Under the pieces are notes generated by a model that was not told the DNA's origin, ran no database searches, and saw only the letters and a list, made by a program, of their open reading frames with translations. 64,000 bases of DNA from Clonostachys chloroleuca. Its lineage: Eukaryota > Ascomycota > Sordariomycetes > Hypocreales > Bionectriaceae. The DNA lies in contig JBANAY010000004.1 of assembly GCA_037952775.1 (NCBI GenBank), positions 4,154,001 to 4,218,000 of the forward strand, in the 5' to 3' direction. Position numbers and translations under genes: made by a program. Position 1 is the stretch's first letter. The number at the start of each line of letters is the position of its first letter. Positions 1-9,011 of this stretch are shown here, piece by piece.

Positions 1-2342
1 CTGACTGGTCAGAAAGCGTCTATCTTGAGATGCAAAAGGAGCTAGCCTCCAGAATAGCAACTGGCACACTGGCCATTCCAGCCGGCCGTGGGTTGCTTTA
101 TTACAGCCTGCGTTTCCCGCTGATCACCCAGAAGTTTCACATTGGTGGATTCAATCTGAACTGCATTGTTCGACCAGCCAATGTTACTGTTGGTGTTGAC
201 AAGACTCTATTCACGGAAGAAAAGGTTTGCTGGGGGTTCTTCCACCAGGGTGTGGCCGCAGGTCTAGCTATTTCACCTCAGGCCAAGGGCATAGATTCGT
301 CCTGGATCCTGTACAACAAGCCTGGACAGGAACTCAGCAATCGGCATGCCGGTTTCCTCTTGGCACTTGGGCTGAATGGCCATCTCAAGGGCATTGCCAA
401 ATGGGTTGCTTTCAAATACCTTACTCCAAAACATACCATGACCTCCATTGGCCTGTTGCTTGGACTTGCGGCATCGTATATTGGCACTATGGACTCGCTC
501 ATCACGCGTCTCCTTTCCGTTCACGCTACCCGTATGCTGCCCAGAGGAGCTGCAGAGCTCAACTTGTCCCCTTTAACACAAACATCTGGTATAATGGGCA
601 TCGGATTGCTGTACTGCAACAGTCAACACCGACGGATGAGCGAAATCATGCTCTCTGAAATCGAGCATATTGACGAGGAGGACGAGGAAGAACCATTGCG
701 AAGCGAGTGTTACCGCTTAGCTGCAAGCTTTTCACTCGGGCTCATCAACCTGGGCAATGGAAACGACTTGAAGGGCCTCCATGATATGAAGCTAACAGAA
801 AAGCTTCTCACATACGCCACCTCAACAAAAAAGGTAGAGCTGGTCCATATTCTAGACAGGGCTGCAGCAGGCGCCGTCATTGCAATCGCTCTCATCTTCA
901 TGAAATCCGAGGATCAGATCGTGGCCCGCAAGATTGACGTTCCCGACTCCATCCTGCAGTTTGACTATGTTCGTCCGGATATCTTGCTATTGCGCACAGT
1001 TGCAAAGCATCTTATTTTGTGGTCCAAGATACAGCCCACCTTTGCCTGGATTCAGAAGAACTTGCCGACTGCGTATCGTCCGCGGTACAAACTCACTGGG
1101 ACCACAAGGCTGCGTTCCACTGATCTCCCATTCTTCAGTATCCTAGCCGGCATCTGCTTCTCGATCGCTTTGAGATACGCCGGCAGTACTTCCCATCGAG
1201 TCAGGGACCTGTTGCTGCACTACCTGGAACAATTCATGCGTATCACCAGGATCCCACCGACACTGACGGATCATCCAGATGCTACACCCCCTTACGATGA
1301 GGAGCTTGCGAGGTCGAATGCCCGGATGTGCCAGGACATTCTTGCCATTTCTGCTGCAATAGTCATGGCTGGTACTGGAGACATTCCTGTGCTCCGGCGT
1401 TTGCGTGCCCTGCATGGCCGCGACGATCCAGAAACACCATATGGCTCCCATCTCGCTGCCCATTTGGCGATCGGGGCGCTCTTCTTGGGCTGTGGAACTG
1501 CTACATTTGGCACCAGCAATCTAGCCATTGCTTCCCTTCTCATTGCATTTTATCCAATCTTCCCTAACGATGTGATGGATAACCGCTCCCATCTCCAGGC
1601 ATTCCGTCACTTCTGGGTTCTAGCCACCGAACAGCGTTGCCTTGTGGTCAAGGATGTACTCACCGGTCAGCCCGTGTCCGTTGCGATACAGATCAAGCTA
1701 CGCCAGCAGACCGCAGCCTCTTCGGCAGAGCCCGTCCTCTACCGCACGACTCCATGCCTGCTGCCTCCCCTCGACCAGATATCCCACATCTCCACCGATG
1801 CCGGCCACCAATTTTGGGATGTCGAGCTTGACTTCTCCAACTCGGAAGTGAGAGAGGCGTTCCAGAAGACCCAGAGCATCTACCTCAAGCGTAGACCGCT
1901 CCAAGATGCAGCGTTCACCTCAACTCTCCGAGCCCTCGGCAAGGACAACAAGGATCCCAACCCGCTAGACTGGGTTTTTGGTCTGGAGGCTCTGAAGGAA
2001 GTTAGTTACGCAGAACGCTCCTCCGTCCTTGAGACAGGGGAGGAAAGGCATGAAACCGGCCTATCTGTTGATGCCAAGCTCGAGATGGAGCGAGGCATTC
2101 TCGACAGCGTCGATCGAGAGCGTCTAGAGAACGCGCGGTTGCTATTCGAATGGGGCGGTACAAGAGAGAGCCTACTACAGTCCAAGGGCCCAAGCGTGCA
2201 CGACAGCCAAGCTACAGAAAAGGCCGACGCGCACGACGAGGACCGGACTCTGGAAGAGGAAGGTTCCTGGTGGATGAGGGACAGCGTTGTTGAGACACTC
2301 AAGGGGAAGGTGATGCTAGCTGGTAGAGAGGACGAACAGTAG
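1..2342 (+). CDS. apc1: Anaphase-promoting complex subunit 1 (Apc1/BimE), 3' part, 5' cut by window edge
   Basis: This is the C-terminal part of the largest scaffold subunit of the APC/C ubiquitin ligase, which drives the metaphase-anaphase transition and mitotic exit in the nucleus. The reading frame is open from base 3, so the gene begins upstream of the window and the first ATG at 30 is not the start. About 779 residues are visible. They include the hydrophobic PC-type repeats typical of Apc1 (for example HAGFLLALGLNGHL, TMTSIGLLLGLAASYIG, ASFSLGLINLGNGND) and the C-terminal beta-rich part ending at TAG 2340-2342. The tail after about visible residue 640 is acidic and low in complexity. 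No intron is seen in this part. It is convergent with eIF3e downstream. Identity rests on family recognition of the PC repeats and the motif order. Confidence 0.93.
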   Translation, partial: DWSESVYLEMQKELASRIATGTLAIPAGRGLLYYSLRFPLITQKFHIGGFNLNCIVRPANVTVGVDKTLFTEEKVCWGFFHQGVAAGLAISPQAKGIDSSWILYNKPGQELSNRHAGFLLALGLNGHLKGIAKWVAFKYLTPKHTMTSIGLLLGLAASYIGTMDSLITRLLSVHATRMLPRGAAELNLSPLTQTSGIMGIGLLYCNSQHRRMSEIMLSEIEHIDEEDEEEPLRSECYRLAASFSLGLINLGNGNDLKGLHDMKLTEKLLTYATSTKKVELVHILDRAAAGAVIAIALIFMKSEDQIVARKIDVPDSILQFDYVRPDILLLRTVAKHLILWSKIQPTFAWIQKNLPTAYRPRYKLTGTTRLRSTDLPFFSILAGICFSIALRYAGSTSHRVRDLLLHYLEQFMRITRIPPTLTDHPDATPPYDEELARSNARMCQDILAISAAIVMAGTGDIPVLRRLRALHGRDDPETPYGSHLAAHLAIGALFLGCGTATFGTSNLAIASLLIAFYPIFPNDVMDNRSHLQAFRHFWVLATEQRCLVVKDVLTGQPVSVAIQIKLRQQTAASSAEPVLYRTTPCLLPPLDQISHISTDAGHQFWDVELDFSNSEVREAFQKTQSIYLKRRPLQDAAFTSTLRALGKDNKDPNPLDWVFGLEALKEVSYAERSSVLETGEERHETGLSVDAKLEMERGILDSVDRERLENARLLFEWGGTRESLLQSKGPSVHDSQATEKADAHDEDRTLEEEGSWWMRDSVVETLKGKVMLAGREDEQ

Positions 2343-2966
2343 GAAAGTTGGTCCGAAGACTACACGATGATCATGGACGAGGCATGAACTGCCACGAGGA
2401 AATAAAAAGGCACGACATTTTGGTAATGAACGATTCATGAATAAACTAGACAAGAAATATATTATCGCCATCATTCACGGAGATGTATCGACTACAAGTC
2501 ACCTCTGACGACATATCAGTCCAAGGTGATGATATTTTAACGTCATTTAATTCATATGAGCCAAGATGATGAAACGCAAACTACATTTTGAAACTGCGCA
2601 TTATTCCCCCTCCGTCGGATCATTTTCCCCTCATCCCTAGATCTCTTTTGTACCCGAAAAACGCCGTTGCAATGCTAAACCGCATCACTGGGGGATATAC
2701 AGAAGGGGTCGCTTATTCGGGATCTCTCTTGGCCCCGTCTGATCGAAGCCGCCGTGCTCTAGATATGTTGCTTGTGGCAAGCTTTCTTTTCCCCATCTTC
2801 CCTTAGTGGGAAGATAACATCAAGATAAAAAGGTAAAAAAAGGCCCCTCACTCCTTTATTTTGTATATCTTCCCCTTCCCATGTGTTTTGCAAACAGTCT
2901 ATCCGTGAGCGGTTCATCACACATAAATAAGTTCAACCCGCGCCTAGTAAGCCAAAAGAAATTCTT
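2343..2966. other. Intergenic, apc1 / eIF3e convergent 3' region
   Basis: About 620 bp lie between two convergent genes. The stretch is AT-rich with poly(A/T) runs, as expected for overlapping 3' UTRs. I see no gene or repeat in it. Confidence 0.6.
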
Positions 2967-4356
2967 CTATGACTTTGACACAGCGGCGTTGAGGACCTGG
3001 GTTCTGAAAAAGCCACCCTTAGTCTTCTCGATGACCTGCTGATATACGTTGTTGGGGGGTGGTTCATGACGACGGTGCCGTCCTGGCTGTCAATCTTGGC
3101 GTCCAGCCTCGTCTCTCGGATGAGGTTGACGATCCACCTCTCGCCATCGTCGGGGTTGAGGCCGAGCTTGGCGCTCAGGTCGCGAATGTTCATCCGGCTG
3201 AAGATCTTGCAATAGCTCTCGCAGATCAGGTGGCGGGCGGCCTCGACGAAGGCATCAGCCGAGCTGGCGAGGAAGAAGTCGCTGCGGCAGACCTGCTCGG
3301 CCTTGCCGAGGGCCTCGCGGGCGGCGTTGAAGTCGTGGGCGATATAGAGGGCGTTGACGAACTGGGTGACGGGGTCCTGGTACTCGTAGGCCTCCTGGCG
3401 GACGTACCGCACGACGTCCTTCAGTTGCTTCTGCTGGGTGGAGGAGTTACGGGCGCGGCTGCGACCAGTAATCACAGCGGCGATCAGGTAACGGAGGATC
3501 CACGGGCAAGAAGTCTGGATGGTGTTGATGTAGGGGGCGGAGAAGAACATCTCGAGGATGGGCTCGCGGGCACCCTCGAAGTTGAAGAGGGGGAAGAGGG
3601 ACCAGTGGATGAGCATGGTGCGGTGGTCGAGCTGGGCGCGAGGGTTGTTGAACAGCTTGGAGTCGATCCCTTCACGGACGTTCTTAAGTTCGTCAATGGC
3701 CGACTCCCAGTTTCCAGACAGAATCTCGGACCCGAGCTTGCCCCAGGTGGCAGCGGAAACCTTGTCGTTGTCGGTGGACAAAACACGGAACTGGTAGAGC
3801 ATGTCGGCGGCGCTTCCGTACTGGCCGCATCGGAACTGGAACTGGCCGAAGTCGAACAGGGCGTTGACCATCTCCATGGTAACCTTTAAAAATTCATCAG
3901 CATTTCCATCGTCTCCCAAACGGTATTCATAGGAAGTGGGGTTGCGCATACGCCGTGCTCCTTCTTCAGGAACTCCAAGTTGGCAACCTTGTCGCTCCTA
4001 AGGCCGTTGACAACCTCGTCCTGCGTCAGAAGATCGGCAATCTTTTCTGTGGCCTGCTCGTGCTTCTCCAAGTCTGCCAGCACCTCCTGTCGCTTCTTGG
4101 TGTACTCTTGAGGGGGCTCCTCAGTGCCGTGGAATTCACAGTACAGGGTTGCGACATAATCGGTCATGTTGGTATCCTCGAGGAGCTTGATCTTTCCGCT
4201 CAGAATATTCTTGGCCTTCTCCTCCTCGCCCTTCTCCTCAGCCTGGTCGCCCTCAAACTGGATGAGAGGGAAGAGCAGGTGCCTGCTCAAGTTGGGAGCC
4301 AGCTGGGGCATAATCGATGAGCCATCGGCGGAGACGGCCTTGAGTACGTCCTCCAT
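2967..4356 (-). CDS. eif3e: Translation initiation factor eIF3 subunit e (INT6), with an apparent 1-nt frameshift near the 3' end
   Basis: eIF3e is a PCI-domain subunit of eIF3, which recruits the 40S ribosome and mRNA in the cytoplasm. Exon 1 runs 4356-3952 ([12 protein letters not shown]..., 135 codons). A 68-nt intron (3951-3884, GTATGC...AAAG) is followed by exon 2 from 3883, giving [23 protein letters not shown], a conserved INT6 segment. The PCI/winged-helix region near the end ([34 protein letters not shown]) is intact. After MNHPP the frame breaks at a six-base G run on the + strand (3054-3059). The next frame carries the expected family C-terminus ([16 protein letters not shown]...) and stops at 2967-2969. 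As read, the ORF instead runs on to 2933 with an unrelated tail. The gene is divergent from mL49. Confidence 0.92.
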
Positions 4357-4825
4357 ATTGGGCGAAGATTCGGCGACGATCTAGGGTTCGAAAATTTACT
4401 GTAGGTCGGAGGCTCGTTTCCGCTCGTTTCGGCCGCTGGCTAGTTCGAGGAGGGTGAGGATCAAAATTGTCGCCGCCGTGAATGGAGGGGCAGATTTTTG
4501 GCGAATTTCGCTAATACACAACATCCGTGGTGTGGGGTTTGTGACCAGCTCTTATCGCTGATCCGGCATTTACCCGTCGCCAGGAACAAGCTCTGGTCAT
4601 GTGATCTCGAGATTTTCTAGTGTAGCTTCACTTGATGATCTCTCCGTCCAACATTTGCCGATTTGGGGACCGCGACCAATTGAATCATTAGATCGAAATC
4701 GCATTTCACTATTGCGGTTTCTCACGGTCTTCAGCTAAAATCCATTTTCCGGGCATTTTGAGCCCTGTATCCGGACACAATCGCTCAGTTAATCGTCGAA
4801 CGATATTTGCGACACTCGATTCAAG
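4357..4825. promoter_or_regulatory. Shared promoter region of eIF3e and mL49
   Basis: These 469 bp separate the two divergent start codons and must hold both promoters. An AACCCTA motif (minus strand, 4382-4388) lies just upstream of the eIF3e start. AACCCTA-type sites are known at translation and ribosomal genes in several ascomycetes, but their role here is an inference. Confidence 0.4.
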
Positions 4826-5376
4826 ATGGCACACAACCTCACCCGAAGCTTCGCATGCCTTCGAGTGTCGGCTGCTATTCCAAGCACCCTCACTCGTTCG
4901 GCTCCTTTCTTCCAGCAGATCGCCTTTGTGTCCTACAGACCCAACCCCCTCGCCCCTCGACGACCTCATCAACCTCCTCCGGTCAAAATCCATCCATCCG
5001 AACGACCTCTTGCCCGAGAACCTCTGAACCCGCCGACGATAACCGAGGAAGAACTTGCAAGCAGACCATATGTTGTCCGTCGCACACCCTATGCTCAATT
5101 ACCTGTATACCGTGTGTGGAAGTCAGGCGGCACCAGAGAAATCATCCTAGTCAAGAAGGTCAACGGCAGCAAGCAACAGCTAGTGAAGGAGCTCAAAGAG
5201 AAGATCGGCATCGCCCAAGACAAAATCAAGATCAATCCCACGACGGGACACATAGAAATCAATGTGCGTTTTTACTGTGCTGTGAACAACCGTGGTCAGC
5301 GGTTCAACTAATCTCTTGAGAACAGGGCCATTATTTGGACAAAACGAGGGCTCACCTCATTGAACGCGGATTTTAA
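4826..5376 (+). CDS. img2: Mitochondrial large-subunit ribosomal protein mL49 (Img2 family)
   Basis: This is a structural protein of the mitochondrial ribosome. Exon 1 is 4826-5263 (146 codons). A 62-nt intron (5264-5325, GTGCGT...AACAG, branch site ACTAATC) leads to exon 2 at 5326-5376. The joined protein is 162 residues and ends ...GHIEIN|GHYLDKTRAHLIERGF. The N-terminus is rich in R, S, T and P with few acidic residues, as in mitochondrial targeting presequences. The core RTPYAQLPVYRVWKSGGTREI and the segment ELKEKIGIAQDKIKINPTTG match the mL49/IMG2 domain, which is related to the SUI1 fold. ATG 4826 is the first in frame. The gene is convergent with swi1. Confidence 0.9.
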
Positions 5377-5846
5377 CCTCGGCCATCCTGCGTTGTATAT
5401 TTAAATATCAAATGAAGTGACACATGATCGTGGATTCGCATATCAGGCAGAACGGCGTGAGGGCAGAAACTACTTATACAAATATAGCATAATGTCCCAC
5501 AATGGTGGTAGTTTCAAATATGTACAATACATTTGACATTCCGAATACCCAATAGAATAAAAACAAAACGTGGTATCAGTGTATCTCATTCCTATCCGTG
5601 TAGGCACCAGCGCCCTAGAGAAGCCACAGAGCCATAACATAACCCAAAGCCTCATCGAGACACATGCAAAAAAATTAACACCAGAAAAAAAGGAGAGGGA
5701 ATTCGCTCTGCCGAATTAGCATCGAAAAATGCAATTCCGTACAAGTGACATATCCCAGACGCTATGTTCGCTAGAAATATCCAGACCCTGCATGGGCGTT
5801 TTATGCTCAAAATTGACCCAATGAACACCAACCCTAGTCCCAATGC
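5377..5846. other. Intergenic, mL49 / swi1 convergent 3' region
   Basis: About 470 bp, AT-rich, lie between convergent stop codons. They probably hold both 3' UTRs. I see no further feature. Confidence 0.6.
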
Positions 5847-8800
5847 CTACCAACTGAGATTGTAGCATGCTGTAAGATGATGCAGAAACCCTTCCTTGGT
5901 CCACTCCGGCGAAGGCAAACTCAAAGATTCCAGCAAGGATTGGGATGAAGGAAGCAGAGCTGTGAGGATTGATGAAAAAGAGTCCTCATCATCCCTTGCC
6001 TTCTCTGCAAGCCTCCGCAATAATGAGACAGCAGTAACGGCAAGATATACAAGTTCCGCGTCTTTTCGTGGTGGTGCTCGGGTAGCGCCTCTGTTGAATG
6101 CGCCAGGTTGCTCGTACTGCCTGCTCAGTCTCTCCACCAAGCCCAACAGATTTTGTGCGAGATCATTCTCGGAAAGAAGCCATGCTTTTGTGATTCCTGC
6201 TTCGGGACCGGGGGCTAACGATGCGATAATCTCAGCGGAGAGGAGGCCCTGCATGAGATATGGCTTCCGGGTTTCAACAAGAGATGGGTAATTTTGCGGC
6301 CGCTTTTGCTCGTGGAGCTTGTCGGGGATTGGTGATACAGCGAGAGCAAATGTACGGTTGAGGAGTTCGAAAGGCGGGGTATTGGTGGCATCAGTTGCAA
6401 ACAAAGTCTTATAATGCGTACGATTTGGCTCGTCTCGTGCAAATAACTTAGCCAGAGCGTCCACGGCATGGGGTAAGTAAGGATGCAGACTTGGCTCGTA
6501 GGGGGAATAACTCCATGTACCCTTAACCGTCGTAGGGCCAGGGGAAGGGGCAAAAGCAAGCAGAAACTGGAGGAAGCAAAGAGCCTGTTCCTTGCTGGGG
6601 AGCTCGATGGAGCTGGAGAGGTTAGAAAGCAGGATAACCATGTCCTTCATAAAATCCAAGGTATTGGCGTGTGTCCGCAGCAACATGGTTCGTGTGCCGA
6701 GATATCTTATAATGACACCCAGGAATTTAACCACAGACTCATCCGCGAGAACTACATGGTTCTCATTGTTCTCGGCCGGGAAAGAGACATTGCGGAGAAA
6801 GGTGGTGATACAGATCAACCGATCAACCGTACGGTCAAGCTCATACTCCTGGCTCCCAAATACCGGGCTTTCCTTCACGTTCAGCTGCTCAAGACGGCAA
6901 GATCTTACGAGGTCTTCGTATGGTGTTAATAATATCTCATCCGAAACCTCCACGGTATGTTCAGCGAGGAATTCCAATTGTTCTTCAGCAAAGTCGAGCA
7001 TGGTCTCAACCAGATCCTCGCAGAACCTTAGCTGAAGCGCCAGGTGGGGATGTGGCGAGTTTGAGACTGCTACTAGAGTATCCAAAGCAAGTCGAACCTC
7101 TCCGTGAATTCCACTTTGCAGACTCCGGGTAAGCGCCTGAATGTCGATATTGCCCATCTCGGCGAGCGGAGGTACGTCAGGCTCCCACCTTGCCAGTTCC
7201 ATGGCAAGAGAGTTCGTTCCACCAATATCGACTCCGCCATAGGTTGTGAGTTCGCGAGAGCAAGGGGTATATTCATCTGACTTCGGACGTATTCTTGGCA
7301 TACCGGCTTCTGGAGGCGCAACCGAAAGAGGGGGTCTACCTTCAGCCTGACTCATTGAAATGCTACCGCTTTTGCTGTGGACGGGGGACGGGGCAATGAA
7401 TTCGCCTTGCACTTGAGCTTCGATCGGGGTTGACATAGAACCTCTGTTGTTGTGAGTGGCTACGGCATTCGGCGGAGGTTGTTGTTGCGTTTGCTGAGGA
7501 GTCTGAAATCCATTCACAGAAAGAGATCCTGGCTTCGAAGGCGTCTGCTGCTGCGGTTGTTGCTGTCCTGGCTGCATCTGACCCTGATTCATCTGCTGGT
7601 TTGGCTGCATAGGTTTCTGCGGCGCTCCTTGTTGAGGATGCTGTATCATCCGACTCTTTGCTTGTGCCATCCATGCTTCTTCGAACTTTAGCAGGTTACG
7701 CTCATATATTTGTTTCAAAGCAGGTCCCACAGTGGGCAGTTGCGCCGGGAGCCCCAGTGCTTGAGCGATGTATGGCCACCCATTGGCCGCAGTGACAGGT
7801 TTATAGCCGCCTTTGTTCTGTACATGTGAGAACAGCGTCACTAGATTCACCGGGCGATCTCCAATCATGGGGTTAGGATCGAGAGGAAGTCCTTTCATGT
7901 TCATTAAGTGTGTCAGGCTCTTCATGAAGTTCTCGGGGTTCGGGTTCGTCATCTGTCGGGGTCGCATCATACCGCCCTGAGGCTGAGGAGGCTGTCCATT
8001 CTGCATCATCGGAGGTTGCTGTTTTGGTATCATGCCACGGCCCATTTGCTGAGCTTGCATTTGAGCCTGCATCTGCATGTTTCCCTGCAATTGCTGCTGA
8101 AGTCGCATCTGATACGCGGCCATCTTCTGCTGTTGTTGCGATTGCTGTGATTGCTGCTGCATCTGCTGCTGCTGCTGTGGGTGCTGCTGTTGGGGATGTT
8201 GCTGAGGTTGCTGTTGCTGCATCTGGTACATGTTGTTCCCCATCTGTCCTCCTTGCGGAGGCATCTGCCCCATCTGCTGGGACATCAACTGGCTAGTGGC
8301 CATGGGGTTCGGGTTCGATGGCGGCCGCGTATTTGATGGTGACGGCGCAAAGCTGGGGCTGTAGCCTTGTGGCATGTTCTGCATGTAGGGATTTTGCTGG
8401 GGAGTGCCAACATGTTCCGATGTGACTGGCGAGGTTTGCGCGGTAAACTGCTGCGTCCCGGGTGAGAAAGGATGAGGAGATGCGGTAGCAACTCGCTGTG
8501 GAACGCTTCCTGGCCGCATTTGATTACCCATTATTGGCGAAGGGCTCGCGTTGGCAGAACCGTTAGCCTGGAGATGCGAGTATTGGCCTGGCCCTTGTTG
8601 GGGGATCTGGCCAGTCTGGTAACCAGCAAAGCTTTGTTGTTGCGGCGTTTGCGATCTGGACGTAGGGAGCATGCCTGGGTTTTGGGTCGGAGAGCCGGCC
8701 ATACTTTCATCGCGCGGTCGCGGTCGCTTCGATGGAATAACCGAGTTTGTTTGATAGACAGGATTCTGATAAGACGATGGCGACGCATTGCGCATCGGGC

Positions 8801-9011
8801 CGTTTTGCATCGCCTGCATCTGGTGCTGGCTCGGGTTTTGCTGGGGCTGTTGCGGCTGCTGTTGGTTCTGGAATTGCGCTGGATTGAATTGGCCAGCATT
8901 GGCCATAAACGCTGACGGATCCATCATGGCGCCGGCAGAATTGGGATCGTTCATGTGTGGAAAACCATTTCCATTGTGGTTTGGTACAGCGTCGTTCATC
9001 CAGGTACTCAT
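5847..9011 (-). CDS. swi1: SWI/SNF chromatin-remodelling complex subunit Swi1 (ARID protein)
   Basis: This DNA-binding subunit belongs to the nuclear SWI/SNF remodeller. It is an uninterrupted frame of 1,054 residues. The start is taken at ATG 9011 (MSTWMNDA...); the frame extends 7 codons further only to a TTG. Residues 1 to about 350 are low-complexity and rich in Q, P, N, M and S, with runs such as QQQQPQQHPQQQ, as in yeast Swi1. The ARID domain is at about residues 358-443 (FMKSLTHLMNMKGLPLDPN ... GGYKPVTAANGWPYIAQALG). A second Q-rich linker follows. The C-terminal 450 residues form a helical, armadillo-like Swi1 domain with no stop or frameshift. Upstream lies an unusually long gene-free stretch. 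A Q-rich prion-like N-terminus is known for yeast Swi1; whether it forms prions here cannot be seen. Confidence 0.92.
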   Translation of the reverse strand: MSTWMNDAVPNHNGNGFPHMNDPNSAGAMMDPSAFMANAGQFNPAQFQNQQQPQQPQQNPSQHQMQAMQNGPMRNASPSSYQNPVYQTNSVIPSKRPRPRDESMAGSPTQNPGMLPTSRSQTPQQQSFAGYQTGQIPQQGPGQYSHLQANGSANASPSPIMGNQMRPGSVPQRVATASPHPFSPGTQQFTAQTSPVTSEHVGTPQQNPYMQNMPQGYSPSFAPSPSNTRPPSNPNPMATSQLMSQQMGQMPPQGGQMGNNMYQMQQQQPQQHPQQQHPQQQQQMQQQSQQSQQQQKMAAYQMRLQQQLQGNMQMQAQMQAQQMGRGMIPKQQPPMMQNGQPPQPQGGMMRPRQMTNPNPENFMKSLTHLMNMKGLPLDPNPMIGDRPVNLVTLFSHVQNKGGYKPVTAANGWPYIAQALGLPAQLPTVGPALKQIYERNLLKFEEAWMAQAKSRMIQHPQQGAPQKPMQPNQQMNQGQMQPGQQQPQQQTPSKPGSLSVNGFQTPQQTQQQPPPNAVATHNNRGSMSTPIEAQVQGEFIAPSPVHSKSGSISMSQAEGRPPLSVAPPEAGMPRIRPKSDEYTPCSRELTTYGGVDIGGTNSLAMELARWEPDVPPLAEMGNIDIQALTRSLQSGIHGEVRLALDTLVAVSNSPHPHLALQLRFCEDLVETMLDFAEEQLEFLAEHTVEVSDEILLTPYEDLVRSCRLEQLNVKESPVFGSQEYELDRTVDRLICITTFLRNVSFPAENNENHVVLADESVVKFLGVIIRYLGTRTMLLRTHANTLDFMKDMVILLSNLSSSIELPSKEQALCFLQFLLAFAPSPGPTTVKGTWSYSPYEPSLHPYLPHAVDALAKLFARDEPNRTHYKTLFATDATNTPPFELLNRTFALAVSPIPDKLHEQKRPQNYPSLVETRKPYLMQGLLSAEIIASLAPGPEAGITKAWLLSENDLAQNLLGLVERLSRQYEQPGAFNRGATRAPPRKDAELVYLAVTAVSLLRRLAEKARDDEDSFSSILTALLPSSQSLLESLSLPSPEWTKEGFLHHLTACYNLSW

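Noticed and set aside
3059..3889. 276-codon + strand ORF
   Set aside because: It is the antisense shadow of eIF3e exon 2, rich in Val/Gly/Glu, with no domain of its own.
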